Positions 26,071 to 35,836 are shown, counted from the stretch's first letter. The stretch: 64,000 bases of DNA from Polyangia bacterium (GCA_030427835.1 JAUICN010000006.1:148086-212085), one strand, 5' to 3'. Notes: a model not told the origin generated them from the letters alone. A program made the numbers and translations.

Positions 26071-29000
26071 ATGAGCGTCGTTACACCCATAGAAGATCTC
26101 ACGAGCAAAGCCGAAAAGCTTGTGAACCAGCAGGACTTTGGCGAGGCCTGCAGGGTGTGCCGCCGTATCTTGTCCCACCATCCAGAGTTGTTGGCTGTAA
26201 GGCATCTCCTGGGCAACTCTTTGATGGCCCTGGGCAATGCGGGCGAGGCCCGTGAAGCCATGTTGGAGCTTCTAGACCAAATACCCAATGACAGTATTGC
26301 CCTTCGGTTGGTGGGTGAGTCCTGGATCCGTGATGGAGATCACAGCCAGGCCCGCGAGTATTTGCTTCGCGCCAAGTCTTCGGATCCCGAAGATACGAAG
26401 GTGGATGTTCTTCTGGCAGAGCTCGATCGGCTGCCGAGTCCCGATGAAGAAACGCTGAACCGTTGGTTTTCACACAGTGCCCAACGGGAGCAAAGCGAAT
26501 CCCAATCCAAGCCCTCTGGGAAGGGGGTCCCACCAGTTACGGGTCTCCCAGGGAGCAGCCACCCTCCTCCACCGCCCGGCTCTTTAGGGCGCCCCACCAA
26601 CGAGCAGGACGCTGAGACAGTCGTCGGTGAAGCCACTCCCCATGCCGTCGATCTTGGGTCAGCCGCGCCCACGCCAGAGTGGAGTCCAAACCTGGGCTGG
26701 GGCCAGGAAGGAAATACCGATGAGGCTCGAACCACGGCCTGGCAGGGGGCCTCTACAGCTGACGCCGCCCCGCAGGATTTCTCCTCACAGGATTCCTCAC
26801 GGATCAATGGGGGTTTCGCGGGCGACCACGTACCCGCGAGAAGCTACACACAAGCGGATCCCCTGGAGGACCTCACCACGGGTGCCCACATTCCAAAGAT
26901 CTCTCATGACCCTCTCGAGGCAGAAGAGACGCGGCGTCGGGAACCCATCGGACCGCGGTCCTCGGATCACGACACACACGATCAATCCCGAGACTACGAA
27001 GTAAACCCGGAGGATTTCCCGGCCCCCCCCCTACGGTCGCCCAAATCCCCAGGGTTTCAGATTCCAGCGGCAGCAAAAACGGCAGGCCTGGCAGCTCTCG
27101 TTCTTGTGGCTGCAACGGCCCTTGGGACATCCACCTACCGTTGGTGGAAAGCGTCCCGTTCCGAGGATGAAATTCTGTCCAAGATAGCCGCAGCCGCGAA
27201 TTCAGGGTTGAGAACCGATCTCGAAGATGCGCTGCGCTATTCAAGCCATGTCCAAGAACTTAGTACCGAGAGCACAGCAGCCCTTGCACGGGGGCTCGCC
27301 ATTGCCTCCTACGAGTTTGGCCAGGACGTGGAAGAAGCCTACAAAAAGGCAATGGATACGCTCGGAGCGAAGGCCGATCGACTGCCCGATGCTGTCATCG
27401 CAGCAATCTATCAAGGTCTGGTGCAGGGCAACCCGGGTAGGGTCCTCCCGCCGTTAGAGAGCTTCAAGATGGATCCAGCCCAGGATCCAAGCGCCACCAT
27501 AGCGGAACACCACCGACTCAACGCCCTGTTGCTAGAGCAACAGGGTCGCATGGCGCAGGCGGCCGCATCCGCCATGTCGGCACATCGAGTAGACCCCAAC
27601 GCCCCGAGGCATGCATCCCTGGCCGCCATCTTTCTAGCAAAGCGCGGCGATTCACCCCAGGCCCTGCGCCTTCTGGATTCTGTGCAGTACGGCGATCGAT
27701 ACCCTGCGGTTCGGGTCGCCAGGGCCCGAATCCTGTTTTCCACCGGGGACGCCATCGAACGGGCCCGTGCGGAAGCCCAAGCGGTACTGAAAACCCAGCA
27801 GGCCCAGGCGACGGCTCTGGAACTCGCATGGGCCAATCTGATTTTGGCCAAGGATGCCCTGTCCTCGGGAGAGAATGCGGATGCTTTCGCACGGGCCCAG
27901 GCCGCATCGGGGGTGGCACAAACGCGAGATATCTATTTTGGGCTTGAACTTGCCGAGGCTTTCCTTCGTGCAGGAGGCGTGGAGGATGCAGATCAGGTTC
28001 TGAAGACCCTGCCCGTCACCGCCGGATACGCGGCAAGGCGTGCTGTGGTCAGTGCAGAGGTGGCCATCACCCGTGGTGACCTACCCGCAGCCAAGGCCGC
28101 ACTTGGGGCAGCCACACGGGGGCCCCATGTGGCATTCCTCCACGGGTTGATCGCTGAAACGGAAGGCAGATTCGACGAAGCAAAAGACCTCTACAGGACC
28201 GCCGCCCAGGATCCCAACGAGTTTGTACGGGCTCGAATCCGCTGGGGAGGGATTGAGCTGAATGCTGGAAATGCGCGCCGTGCGGCAAACCTACTGAACG
28301 AGGCACGGCTCAAGGCTCCCCATGATCCGGAAGTGATTCCACTGCTTGCAAAGGCCTGGCTTCAGGCTGGAGATGTGGACAATGCGAAGCAAGTCCTGGA
28401 AAGCACCCTGCAGATCCGGCCAGATGCCGCTGAGTTGCTCACCGTAAAGGCCCATATCGAGCTGAGTCAGGGGAACGCAGAGAAGGCACTCCAGACGTTC
28501 CTGCGGGTGCTTGAACACCGGCCCGAGGATCCGGAAATTCTAGCCGCCTATGGCAGGGCGGCCAACGAGGCGGGCCAGCCCCTGGAGGCAGAGAAGGCAT
28601 TCAAGAAAGCCATCGAACTCGATCCCAACAACGGTTCAGCATTGATCGGCCTTGCGGACATCGCCCTTCAAAGCGAAGAGATCGAACACGCGCAACAGCT
28701 TGTGGACAAGGCGAGTCAGGTCCGTGTGCCTCCCGATGCAATCGATGTGATTCGCACGCGGCTGGCCGTATGGCGAGGCGCAGGCGCCGATGTGGTTCCT
28801 GCCCTCCGTTCCATTGCCCGTTTGACCAATCGTCCTGAAATCAACTTGGAACTCGGCATTGCCCTGTTGCAAGCCGAGCAGGATCGGGAGGCCCGCGCTG
28901 TGCTCGAGAGGGCCCAGAGGGACGGCAACCCCATGGTACAGGCCCAGGGTGCCCTGGGGCTGGCATGGATATCATTGCGATCTGGAAACTCCGGCGCCGC

Positions 29001-29460
29001 AAAGCGGTACCTTCAAACCGGGGAAAAGCTCGCCGGGGATCTCGCCAACCTCCGTCTGAAAGCGCGGTTAGCAGCGCTTGGAGCGGCATTGCAGTTTGGG
29101 CGTGGTGGTTTCACCCGTGCGAAGGAAATCGCGCAGGAGTCCCTCGAGCTCGACCGAAGTTGTGGGCTTGCCCATTTGGCTCTTGCAAACGTGGCACTTG
29201 AACGAGGTAGGGATCCCATCGTCCATCTCCTGGCCGCGGTGGACGGCCATCTTCCACCGGCGGAGGCACTTGGGATGCTCGCACCCAAGCTATCGGGTAG
29301 CCGGGCCTGCGAAATCGCGCGTCGATACCTACGCATTGCGCCCCAGGGATATGACGCCCGTGCGGCACAGGAGGTCGTACGGGCCTGTCCACAGGCAAGT
29401 GTCAGCCCACCGGGACTCGGGCTGTCTCCCACGGGGTCAGCTTCCGAAAAACGACCCTGA
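26071..29460 (+). CDS. Large TPR-repeat membrane protein
   Basis: The 1129-residue protein begins with a short TPR-like block (residues 1-120) and then about 200 residues of low-complexity Pro/Ser/Asp linker. One membrane segment follows (KTAGLAALVLVAATALGTSTYRWW, about 336-358). The rest is a long array of TPR-type helical repeats, for example AEKAFKKAIELDPNNGSALIGLADIAL near residue 840. This places one TPR array in the cytoplasm and the larger one across the membrane, or the reverse. TPR arrays scaffold protein complexes. The 3' end overlaps the convergent kinase gene by 24 bases. Confidence 0.85.
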   Translation: MSVVTPIEDLTSKAEKLVNQQDFGEACRVCRRILSHHPELLAVRHLLGNSLMALGNAGEAREAMLELLDQIPNDSIALRLVGESWIRDGDHSQAREYLLRAKSSDPEDTKVDVLLAELDRLPSPDEETLNRWFSHSAQREQSESQSKPSGKGVPPVTGLPGSSHPPPPPGSLGRPTNEQDAETVVGEATPHAVDLGSAAPTPEWSPNLGWGQEGNTDEARTTAWQGASTADAAPQDFSSQDSSRINGGFAGDHVPARSYTQADPLEDLTTGAHIPKISHDPLEAEETRRREPIGPRSSDHDTHDQSRDYEVNPEDFPAPPLRSPKSPGFQIPAAAKTAGLAALVLVAATALGTSTYRWWKASRSEDEILSKIAAAANSGLRTDLEDALRYSSHVQELSTESTAALARGLAIASYEFGQDVEEAYKKAMDTLGAKADRLPDAVIAAIYQGLVQGNPGRVLPPLESFKMDPAQDPSATIAEHHRLNALLLEQQGRMAQAAASAMSAHRVDPNAPRHASLAAIFLAKRGDSPQALRLLDSVQYGDRYPAVRVARARILFSTGDAIERARAEAQAVLKTQQAQATALELAWANLILAKDALSSGENADAFARAQAASGVAQTRDIYFGLELAEAFLRAGGVEDADQVLKTLPVTAGYAARRAVVSAEVAITRGDLPAAKAALGAATRGPHVAFLHGLIAETEGRFDEAKDLYRTAAQDPNEFVRARIRWGGIELNAGNARRAANLLNEARLKAPHDPEVIPLLAKAWLQAGDVDNAKQVLESTLQIRPDAAELLTVKAHIELSQGNAEKALQTFLRVLEHRPEDPEILAAYGRAANEAGQPLEAEKAFKKAIELDPNNGSALIGLADIALQSEEIEHAQQLVDKASQVRVPPDAIDVIRTRLAVWRGAGADVVPALRSIARLTNRPEINLELGIALLQAEQDREARAVLERAQRDGNPMVQAQGALGLAWISLRSGNSGAAKRYLQTGEKLAGDLANLRLKARLAALGAALQFGRGGFTRAKEIAQESLELDRSCGLAHLALANVALERGRDPIVHLLAAVDGHLPPAEALGMLAPKLSGSRACEIARRYLRIAPQGYDARAAQEVVRACPQASVSPPGLGLSPTGSASEKRP

Positions 29461-30795
29461 TCGAAGGGACCAACCGAGCCAGGCAGCACCTGCGGCAGCG
29501 GTAAGAAAAAGCACCACGCCAAGTACGATCCAACCCGTGCCAATCTTGCGTTCCTGAACAGTTTCAGAAATATCACGCACGTTCAGTGGCGCAATATCCA
29601 TGGGAGGCCCCGTACGCGTATCTTCCAGCAACCCGGCAAGGTTGGCGCGGCCGCTTTCTGAGCTGTCCACGGAGGGTGCCTGGGGTAGCGAGAATCTATC
29701 GCCATCGAACCACGCGCTCGGGTCCTCGAGGGATCCGGTGAGAGTACCCACCTCTGAAATCTCTTCCACCATCAAGGGTTGAGCTCCCGCAGAGCCCTCC
29801 TTTCCATCTTCGATGGAGGTGAAATGCAGCAACTCTTCCTGGATCAGCTGGTCGATCACCGTGGGATCGCTGCTTAAGCGTGGCACTTGCTGAAGCGTGC
29901 GTTTCACCACAGTGGCCAACTCGTAGGAAGTCACCTTGAGTTGATGTTTAAAAATGTACTCCGCGAGGGCGTCGCCAAACTCTGGGGCCGATTGGTAGCG
30001 ATCCGCTGGATCCCGGGCGAGAGCCCGTTGAATCACGGCGTCCAGTTCAGGGTCCACATGGGGGTTCAGTCGCTGTAAACTTGGTACAGCAGCTCTTTGT
30101 ACGAGCTTTACGGTTTGGTAGTCGGTTTCCCCCACAAAAAGGCGGCGCCCAGCCAGCATTTCCCAAAGTACGATGCCCAGGGAAAAAATGTCAGAACGCA
30201 AGTCCACCACTTTTCCATCGGCAGCCTCCGGCGACAGGTAGCCAAATTTACCTTTGACCACACCAGGGTCGGTCTGTTCGAGCTGGGTACTCGCTTTTGC
30301 AAGGCCGAAATCAGTGAGTTTCACCTCACCTCGCTTGCTCACTAGAATATTTGGAGGGGAAATATCTCGATGAACAATCCCGAGAGACACTCCATGTTCG
30401 TCCTGAAGATCGTGGGCGTAACTGAGCCCACGGCAGGCTTCGATACAAATGTAGATGGCTTCCTTCATGGGAAAAGCCTCGCCGCGGCTCCGCAGCGTCT
30501 CTACCAGCTGCTTGAGGTTCCCCCCATCCACGAACTCCATGACGATGAAGTACGTATCGTCCGAGGCTCCGATATCAAAAACCGTGACGATGTTGGCGTG
30601 GCTAAGGCGGGCACCAAGACGCGCCTCATCCAAAAACATCGCAATAAAGTTCTCATTTTGGGCAAGGTGGGGCAGCACCCGCTTAATGGCTACGGCTTTG
30701 CGAAAACCCTGTACGCTGACCGCTTCTCCCCGGAAGACCTCTGCCATTCCTCCGGATTCCAAGCGGTCGACAACCCGATACCTGTCGTTCGACAT
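29437..30795 (-). CDS. Ser/Thr protein kinase with C-terminal membrane anchor
   Basis: The 452-residue protein has a complete Hanks-type kinase domain at the N-terminus (DRYRVVDRLESGGMAEVFRG, IVHRDISPPN, DFGLAKA). The glycine-rich loop reads ESGGMAE. A region of about 120 residues follows, then a C-terminal membrane segment (TGWIVLGVVLFLTAAAGAAWLGW) with almost nothing beyond it, so no outside sensor domain is present. It is convergent with the TPR gene and divergent from rpe and the FHA activator, a plausible phosphorylation partner (inference only). Confidence 0.9.
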   Translation of the reverse strand: MSNDRYRVVDRLESGGMAEVFRGEAVSVQGFRKAVAIKRVLPHLAQNENFIAMFLDEARLGARLSHANIVTVFDIGASDDTYFIVMEFVDGGNLKQLVETLRSRGEAFPMKEAIYICIEACRGLSYAHDLQDEHGVSLGIVHRDISPPNILVSKRGEVKLTDFGLAKASTQLEQTDPGVVKGKFGYLSPEAADGKVVDLRSDIFSLGIVLWEMLAGRRLFVGETDYQTVKLVQRAAVPSLQRLNPHVDPELDAVIQRALARDPADRYQSAPEFGDALAEYIFKHQLKVTSYELATVVKRTLQQVPRLSSDPTVIDQLIQEELLHFTSIEDGKEGSAGAQPLMVEEISEVGTLTGSLEDPSAWFDGDRFSLPQAPSVDSSESGRANLAGLLEDTRTGPPMDIAPLNVRDISETVQERKIGTGWIVLGVVLFLTAAAGAAWLGWSLRSGSFFGS

Positions 30796-30992
30796 GCTGA
30801 TTCTGCCCGCTGCAAAAGAGCAGCCTAGACAGGACCGAGTCTGGAAGTCCTTGGCCTTCCGGTCAAATGCAGCTTCAAATTCACCAATATTCCGCGCGCC
30901 CAGGCAGAATTCCGTGAAACAACCGTGGTCCGCCCGTTGAACCGGTGTGTCGACCAGTTGACAGGAGGCACCGTCAGGGCTTCAATTCACGC

Positions 30993-31715
30993 GTGTCCCC
31001 CCAATTTGTGACCGTCGCCCCGTCGGTCCTGGCCGCGAATTTCGCCGATCTCGCATCCGAAGTTCAAGCTGTACAAAATGCCGGAGCAGACTGGATCCAT
31101 GTGGATGTCATGGACGGCCACTTCGTGCCCAACATCACCATCGGTCCACCGGTGGTGAAAGCGTTGCGTGCAAGCACCACCCTACCGTTGGACGTGCATC
31201 TCATGATCGAGAGGCCGGAACGTTATCTGCTGGATTTCGCCAAAGCGGGGGCCGATACCATTACGGTTCATGCGGAGGCCTGCACCCACCTGCACCGCAC
31301 CCTACAGGAAACGCGGGCCACCGGCGCCAAGGTCGGGGTGGCCCTCAATCCCCACACCCCCGTAGATGCCTTATTGCATGTGCTCCATTTGGTGGATTTG
31401 GTGCTGCTCATGACTGTGAACCCTGGTTTTGGAGGGCAGAGTTTCTTGCCAGAGGTTCTTCCAAAAATAGGCAAAGTTCGCGAAAGGGTCGATGCCCTCG
31501 GTCGCGACATTCGAATCGAAGTGGACGGGGGCATCACTAAGAACACCGCCGCCGACGTGGCCGGGGCGGGTGCGGACACGCTGGTCGCCGGCAGCGCGGT
31601 ATTCGGCGCCCCGGACTATGCCCAGGCGATCAAGGGCATTCGGCAGGCGGCAGAGGCACAGTTGAACATGGGTGTTGGGGAATACCGAGCCACCACCGAA
31701 AAGGAAGTACCGTGA
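30993..31715 (+). CDS. rpe: Ribulose-phosphate 3-epimerase
   Basis: This enzyme interconverts ribulose 5-phosphate and xylulose 5-phosphate in the pentose phosphate pathway. The 240-residue TIM barrel shows the family signatures VAPSVLAANFADL, HVDVMDGHFVPNITIG, VNPGFGGQSF and IEVDGGI, with the metal-binding His/Asp residues present. GTG 30993 sits 6 codons before the conserved APSVLAA. The longer frame from 30945 is also possible, and an AGGAGG at 30963 lies too far from 30993 to settle it. The stop overlaps the next start as GTGA, so translation of the activator is coupled to it. Confidence 0.95.
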   Translation: MSPQFVTVAPSVLAANFADLASEVQAVQNAGADWIHVDVMDGHFVPNITIGPPVVKALRASTTLPLDVHLMIERPERYLLDFAKAGADTITVHAEACTHLHRTLQETRATGAKVGVALNPHTPVDALLHVLHLVDLVLLMTVNPGFGGQSFLPEVLPKIGKVRERVDALGRDIRIEVDGGITKNTAADVAGAGADTLVAGSAVFGAPDYAQAIKGIRQAAEAQLNMGVGEYRATTEKEVP

Positions 31716-33094
31716 CCGAGCAAGCAGCCCTTACCACCGTTTTCGAAGACAAAAGGCCCAGTCGTCGTGTGCTTAAACGCAGCAAACTTGTGGTTGTGGA
31801 CGGGCCCGACGCCGGCTCCGAGTGCGTAATCGAGAAAGAACGGATCACGATTGGGCGAAGCGTCATCTGTGATCTGGTTCTTGAGGACAAGGCCGTGAGC
31901 GGCACTCACGTGGAAATCGTGGCTACCGAAAAGGGCATGTTGCTTCGGGATCTGGATTCCACCAATGGATGCTACCTCGGATCAAGCCGCATCAAGGAAG
32001 TGTGGATGATGCCTGGAACCAACATTCGTGTGGGCCAAAGCGTGCTCCGGTTTGAGCTTGCAACAGGCAACGTGGAGTTTGACCTAAGTAAGGAAGATAG
32101 GTTCGACAAACTCATCGGCCGAAGCGTGCGCATGCGCGAAATTTTTGCGGCCTTGCAGAAGATCGCAACCACCGATCTTACCGTGTTGATTCGAGGAGAA
32201 ACCGGTACAGGCAAGGAGCTGGTGGCCCGGGCACTGCACATGCATTCCAAACGCTCCAGCCATCCACTTGTGGTGCAGGACTGCAGTGCCATTCCCAAGG
32301 ACCTCGTGGAAAGCACGCTGTTTGGCCATGAGAAGGGGGCCTTTACGGGTGCCAACGATCGTTTTCGTGGTTCTTTTGAGCAGGCGGATGGCGGCACCAT
32401 ATTTCTTGATGAGATCGGTGAACTGGATCTCGCGCTCCAGCCCAAGTTGTTGCGGGTGCTCGAAAATAGGGAAATCAAGCGCGTGGGTGGAGATCGAACC
32501 GTCTCCGTAAACGTGCGAGTGGTGGCCGCCACAAACCGCGATCTTCGGCAGATGGTGAATGATGGCACCTTCCGAGAGGATCTCTACTATCGCCTGAGTG
32601 TGGCCCAGGTGGAGTTGCCAGCCCTGCGAGAGCGCCCGGAAGATGTGGAGCTTCTCGTACAAAACTTCCTTGAAGATTTTTGCCGAAGGAACCCCACCGA
32701 ACGCTCTGAAAACCAGTTCTCCATTGCCCCGGACGCCATGGACAGGCTCAAGTCCTATCCCTGGCCCGGCAACGTACGGGAACTCAAAAATACGATTGAA
32801 CGGGCAGCATCCCTTGCGGATCATACGGAACTCACCGTCCGGGACCTGATGCCGGCTTCCCAGAAAACACCCGCGGTATCCATGCCCGGTGGAACTTCCG
32901 CCGAACAGTTTGTGGAAGAAAACGTTCCCTTCAAGGAAGCAAAACAACGCATCGTGGATAGTTTTGAGGCGTCCTACCTAAAAGCACTTGTGGACAAGCA
33001 CGCGGGCAACATTACCCGCAGCGCCCAGGCCGCAGGGCTCACGCGTTACCACCTGCGAGAACTGACAAAGCGCTACAGCGTCCGCGGCGACTAG
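31712..33094 (+). CDS. FHA-domain sigma-54-dependent transcriptional activator
   Basis: The 460-residue enhancer-binding protein starts at GTG 31712. The N-terminal FHA domain (ITIGRSVICDLVLEDKAVSGTHVEI, LRDLDSTNGCYLG) should read phosphothreonine. The central AAA+ domain has Walker A GETGTGKE, the sigma-54 contact loop GAFTGA, and Walker B GTIFLDEIGEL. The C-terminal Fis-type helix-turn-helix is GNITRSAQAAGLTRYHLREL. There is no receiver domain, so input probably comes from Ser/Thr kinase signalling, and such a kinase lies just upstream on the other strand. The stop codon shares CTAG with the convergent small gene. Confidence 0.95.
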   Translation: MTEQAALTTVFEDKRPSRRVLKRSKLVVVDGPDAGSECVIEKERITIGRSVICDLVLEDKAVSGTHVEIVATEKGMLLRDLDSTNGCYLGSSRIKEVWMMPGTNIRVGQSVLRFELATGNVEFDLSKEDRFDKLIGRSVRMREIFAALQKIATTDLTVLIRGETGTGKELVARALHMHSKRSSHPLVVQDCSAIPKDLVESTLFGHEKGAFTGANDRFRGSFEQADGGTIFLDEIGELDLALQPKLLRVLENREIKRVGGDRTVSVNVRVVAATNRDLRQMVNDGTFREDLYYRLSVAQVELPALRERPEDVELLVQNFLEDFCRRNPTERSENQFSIAPDAMDRLKSYPWPGNVRELKNTIERAASLADHTELTVRDLMPASQKTPAVSMPGGTSAEQFVEENVPFKEAKQRIVDSFEASYLKALVDKHAGNITRSAQAAGLTRYHLRELTKRYSVRGD

Positions 33095-33393
33095 GCCGCT
33101 TTGGGATCTTCTTGCTCGGATAGTCGATTGCGCGAATTGAACCGGTAGAGCCCAAGGCCCGTACCAATACCCAGTAGGCCCGCGATCACGGCACCGATGG
33201 ATGGGGTCCACGGTAGCGCCTCCCATGAAATCAGAATCGTGAGTGCCACGCCCACAGCACCAAATGTACCCATACCACTGGCAACCCCGATACCCGTGGC
33301 ACCCAAAAACCCATCTGACGACGGGGGTGCCAGCACTAGCCCTGTGGCAAGCCCTGCGATCCCAATCACCATGGATGCCAGGTAGAACTCCAT
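33091..33393 (-). CDS. Small membrane protein at the end of the mevalonate operon
   Basis: This 100-residue protein has three hydrophobic segments (EFYLASMVIGIAGLATGLVLA, GVASGMGTFGAVGVALTILI, SIGAVIAGLLGIGTGLGLYRF) and a charged C-terminal tail. I recognise no family. The ATG at 33393 lies 5 bases after the HMG-CoA reductase stop, so it should be translated from the same message. Its stop shares the tetranucleotide CTAG with the stop of the convergent FHA activator. Confidence 0.65.
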   Translation of the reverse strand: MEFYLASMVIGIAGLATGLVLAPPSSDGFLGATGIGVASGMGTFGAVGVALTILISWEALPWTPSIGAVIAGLLGIGTGLGLYRFNSRNRLSEQEDPKAA

Positions 33394-33398
33394 AAGCT

Positions 33399-34742
33399 CT
33401 ATGGAGCCGGCTGAGCAAACCCGTGGCTGCTCACTGGTGAAAGTTTGGGATCCTGCTTCATGGAATCACGGAGCTGTGCCAATGCGGCATGGGCCGCTTG
33501 AAGAGTAACGTCACCCAGGCGATGGATCCGGTGAGCCACTTTCTCCACTTCGTTTCCACCTGCCCCTGCGGCCACGGCGACTGACCGGGCATGCAGCGCC
33601 ATGTGGCCACGTTGAATACCGTCGGACGCCAACGCGCGAAGGGCCGCCAAGTTGGATGCCATTCCAACAGACGCAACCAGCATGGCAAGTGCGCTGGCCG
33701 ATTCCACACCGGTCATTTTCAGTCCAAGCTTCACACCTTCATGGACCCGAGTGGGGCCACCCACAATTCCAAGGGCCAGCGGAAGTTCCAAGTCTCCCAC
33801 GAGGTTACCGTCTTCGTCCTTGCTCCAGGTGCACAGCGGTGAGTACGATCCATTGCGTGCGGCGTAGGCATGGGCCCCCGCTTCCACAGCACGCCAGTCG
33901 TTTCCCGTAGCAATGACCACTGCGTCCACACCATTCATGATTCCCTTGTTGTGTGTGGCAGCCCGATAAGGGTCCTTTTCTGCAAATCGAGAGGCAAGCA
34001 CAATCCCGTCGCGAACCCGCTCCCCCGTGAAGCTACCAAGCCCAAGAGATATCGCCGGGATCCTGGCCCGAACACGAACCTTCCTTCGATCTGCCAGGTT
34101 CGAAAGAATCCGCAGGCCCACAGAGCCGCCGCCTGAGTTGTTCGCGATGGTTTGAATAATCGGGGCTGCCGCCTCTGCCACAGTATTGACAAGGTTGGCA
34201 CCCATGGCGTCCTGGCAGTCCACGATGAAGTGCACGACCACAAACCCATCGCCGAGATCCCTAACCTCCAGATCCACCACGCCACCGCCACGGGCCACAA
34301 GCCCTGGAACGGCTTTGTCACCCAACACCATCAACGCCTCACGGGCCTCTTCAATCGCGTGAATCGTCTGTGCGCTGTGGTCCACATCATGCAGTTCCAC
34401 CTGGGCAATCATGTGCGGTGGATCGGCTTGCGCACAGAACCCACCGCCCGCTCGAATCATCTTGGCGGCATTGGAAACCGCCGCCACCACGGAAGGTTCC
34501 TCGACTGTCATCGGAGCAAGAAAGTCCTCACCGTTGATGCAAACATTCAACCCAAGGCAAAAGGGAAGGGAAAACGTTCCGATCACGTTTTCCACAGTCT
34601 TGTCTGCTCGTTCCACTTCCAGGCCGCCACTATCCAATACAGAAGAGAGGGCCGCTTCGCTAAGTCCCAACAGCTCGGCCGCCCGTTTGCGACGTTCGGA
34701 AACGGAGAGCTTATAAAAACCTGGGATACGTGATTCGGTCAT
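33399..34742 (-). CDS. mvaA: Class II hydroxymethylglutaryl-CoA reductase
   Basis: This enzyme converts HMG-CoA to mevalonate. The 447-residue length and sequence fit the class II (bacterial) type, with no membrane domain. Signatures include VENVIGTFSLPFCLGLNV with the catalytic Glu, MTVEEPSVVAAVSNAAKM, DAMGANLVNT for nucleotide binding, KGIMNGVDAV with the catalytic Lys, and HMALHARSVA with the catalytic His. Class II enzymes include degradative NAD-using members, but the setting among mevalonate kinase and decarboxylase genes argues for a biosynthetic role. The ATG overlaps the upstream stop as ATGA. Confidence 0.96.
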   Translation of the reverse strand: MTESRIPGFYKLSVSERRKRAAELLGLSEAALSSVLDSGGLEVERADKTVENVIGTFSLPFCLGLNVCINGEDFLAPMTVEEPSVVAAVSNAAKMIRAGGGFCAQADPPHMIAQVELHDVDHSAQTIHAIEEAREALMVLGDKAVPGLVARGGGVVDLEVRDLGDGFVVVHFIVDCQDAMGANLVNTVAEAAAPIIQTIANNSGGGSVGLRILSNLADRRKVRVRARIPAISLGLGSFTGERVRDGIVLASRFAEKDPYRAATHNKGIMNGVDAVVIATGNDWRAVEAGAHAYAARNGSYSPLCTWSKDEDGNLVGDLELPLALGIVGGPTRVHEGVKLGLKMTGVESASALAMLVASVGMASNLAALRALASDGIQRGHMALHARSVAVAAGAGGNEVEKVAHRIHRLGDVTLQAAHAALAQLRDSMKQDPKLSPVSSHGFAQPAP

Positions 34743-35833
34743 GATGCTGTCCTGTAAAGAGTGCGGTCGTTCGTATCCGTGCGTGCGGGCTCCTGCCGGA
34801 TACCTTCTACGCCAATCGCCAGGTCCAGTGTTTGCAGGCCCGGTTCCGCCTCCACAAGGCCGTCGAAGTATTCAGCGGATTCCAGGTCCGGAAACGCAGC
34901 AAAGGCCACGTCGCCGCCGCCCGCACCGGACGGTTTACTTCCACCGCCACAACGCCGCGCCAATTGGGAAGTTCTGGCAAGGCCTGCTTCCACAATGGGA
35001 ACCCTTGCGGCGTTTCCAAGTGCTTCCATGGCATCTTGGTGATGCCGGATCCCCTCGATGAGTTCCGTCGTACCGGTTTCCGTAAGCCCAGACATCATCT
35101 GTTCTGCAGCCTGTCGAATATCGGAAAAGCATTGTCGGTGTAGCTCCCCATCTCGATGTTCAAGCGCTTCCACGCTCCCCACAAAATCCTCGGTTTTTGC
35201 GGGTTTGCCCACCCACACCACCCGAACATGTTCTAGACTTGTGGAGTTCAATCGTCGAAATGAGGGTCGAGTATCGGCCTGTTCGGCCATGCTGTATTCA
35301 AGAACACCGCCGAGGCAGCTCGCAGCCACGTCCGCCCCACTGCCTCTAGGTGCCACCGCGCGATGCCCGGCCAGGGCGTAGTCAAAAAGCGACTCCCGGA
35401 CAGAATCGTCGATGGGCGTACCCATGCGCTGCTGCCAAATCAGTCCCGCCGTGCAGGCGGCTTTCGCGGCCGAAGAGCCAAGCCCAAGCTTCACCCCCCT
35501 AAAGCGAAGGGCCCGATCGTTGAGCGCAAGGCTCCCTTCACAATGTCCCAAATTCTGTTCCACCAGTTCACGGGTTAGCAATACTTCGGGGGATCGTCCG
35601 TCATTTTCCAGGGATCCGTGCTCCAGCCGAGGTCGGCTGTCGAAAACGGGGCCCAAGCCGTCACCTGGCTCCTGTAGCTCGAGTGTTCCAAAAACCCGTG
35701 CACCCACGGCCGCAACCAACGCCACCCCCCCCCGGGTGATCGCGTATTCGCCGGCGAGCATCATTTTGCCTGGTGCGGAAATGGGGTTTCCCGTACTCGC
35801 CATACCTGTACTCGCCATACCGGTCCTAGTCAT
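34739..35833 (-). CDS. Phosphomevalonate kinase (GHMP family)
   Basis: This enzyme phosphorylates mevalonate 5-phosphate to the diphosphate. The GHMP ATP loop is VKLGLGSSAAKAA, the N-terminal strand is ISAPGKMMLAGEYAITRGG, and the C-terminal motif is PSGAGGGDVAFAAF. Assignment as the phosphomevalonate step rests on these features and on the other two GHMP steps being present next door. The ORF track begins at 36055, but that part is another frame of the decarboxylase gene. Three in-frame ATGs, at 35833, 35818 and 35803, come from a 15-bp repeat and give MTRTGMASTGMASTG. Any of the three could start translation, and 35833 overlaps the upstream stop by 8 bases. Confidence 0.88.
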   Translation of the reverse strand: MTRTGMASTGMASTGNPISAPGKMMLAGEYAITRGGVALVAAVGARVFGTLELQEPGDGLGPVFDSRPRLEHGSLENDGRSPEVLLTRELVEQNLGHCEGSLALNDRALRFRGVKLGLGSSAAKAACTAGLIWQQRMGTPIDDSVRESLFDYALAGHRAVAPRGSGADVAASCLGGVLEYSMAEQADTRPSFRRLNSTSLEHVRVVWVGKPAKTEDFVGSVEALEHRDGELHRQCFSDIRQAAEQMMSGLTETGTTELIEGIRHHQDAMEALGNAARVPIVEAGLARTSQLARRCGGGSKPSGAGGGDVAFAAFPDLESAEYFDGLVEAEPGLQTLDLAIGVEGIRQEPARTDTNDRTLYRTAS

Positions 35834-35836
35834 GGA
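35793..35836. repeat. 15-bp tandem repeat multiplying the phosphomevalonate kinase start codon
   Basis: GTACTCGCCATACCT (35793-35807) is repeated at 35808-35822 with one change. A third, degenerate copy follows and carries the CAT at 35831-35833. On the minus strand each copy supplies an in-frame ATG. Confidence 0.85.

Noticed and set aside
32084-32947. 287-aa minus-strand ORF
   Set aside because: Antisense to the AAA+ domain of the FHA activator; no recognisable motifs.
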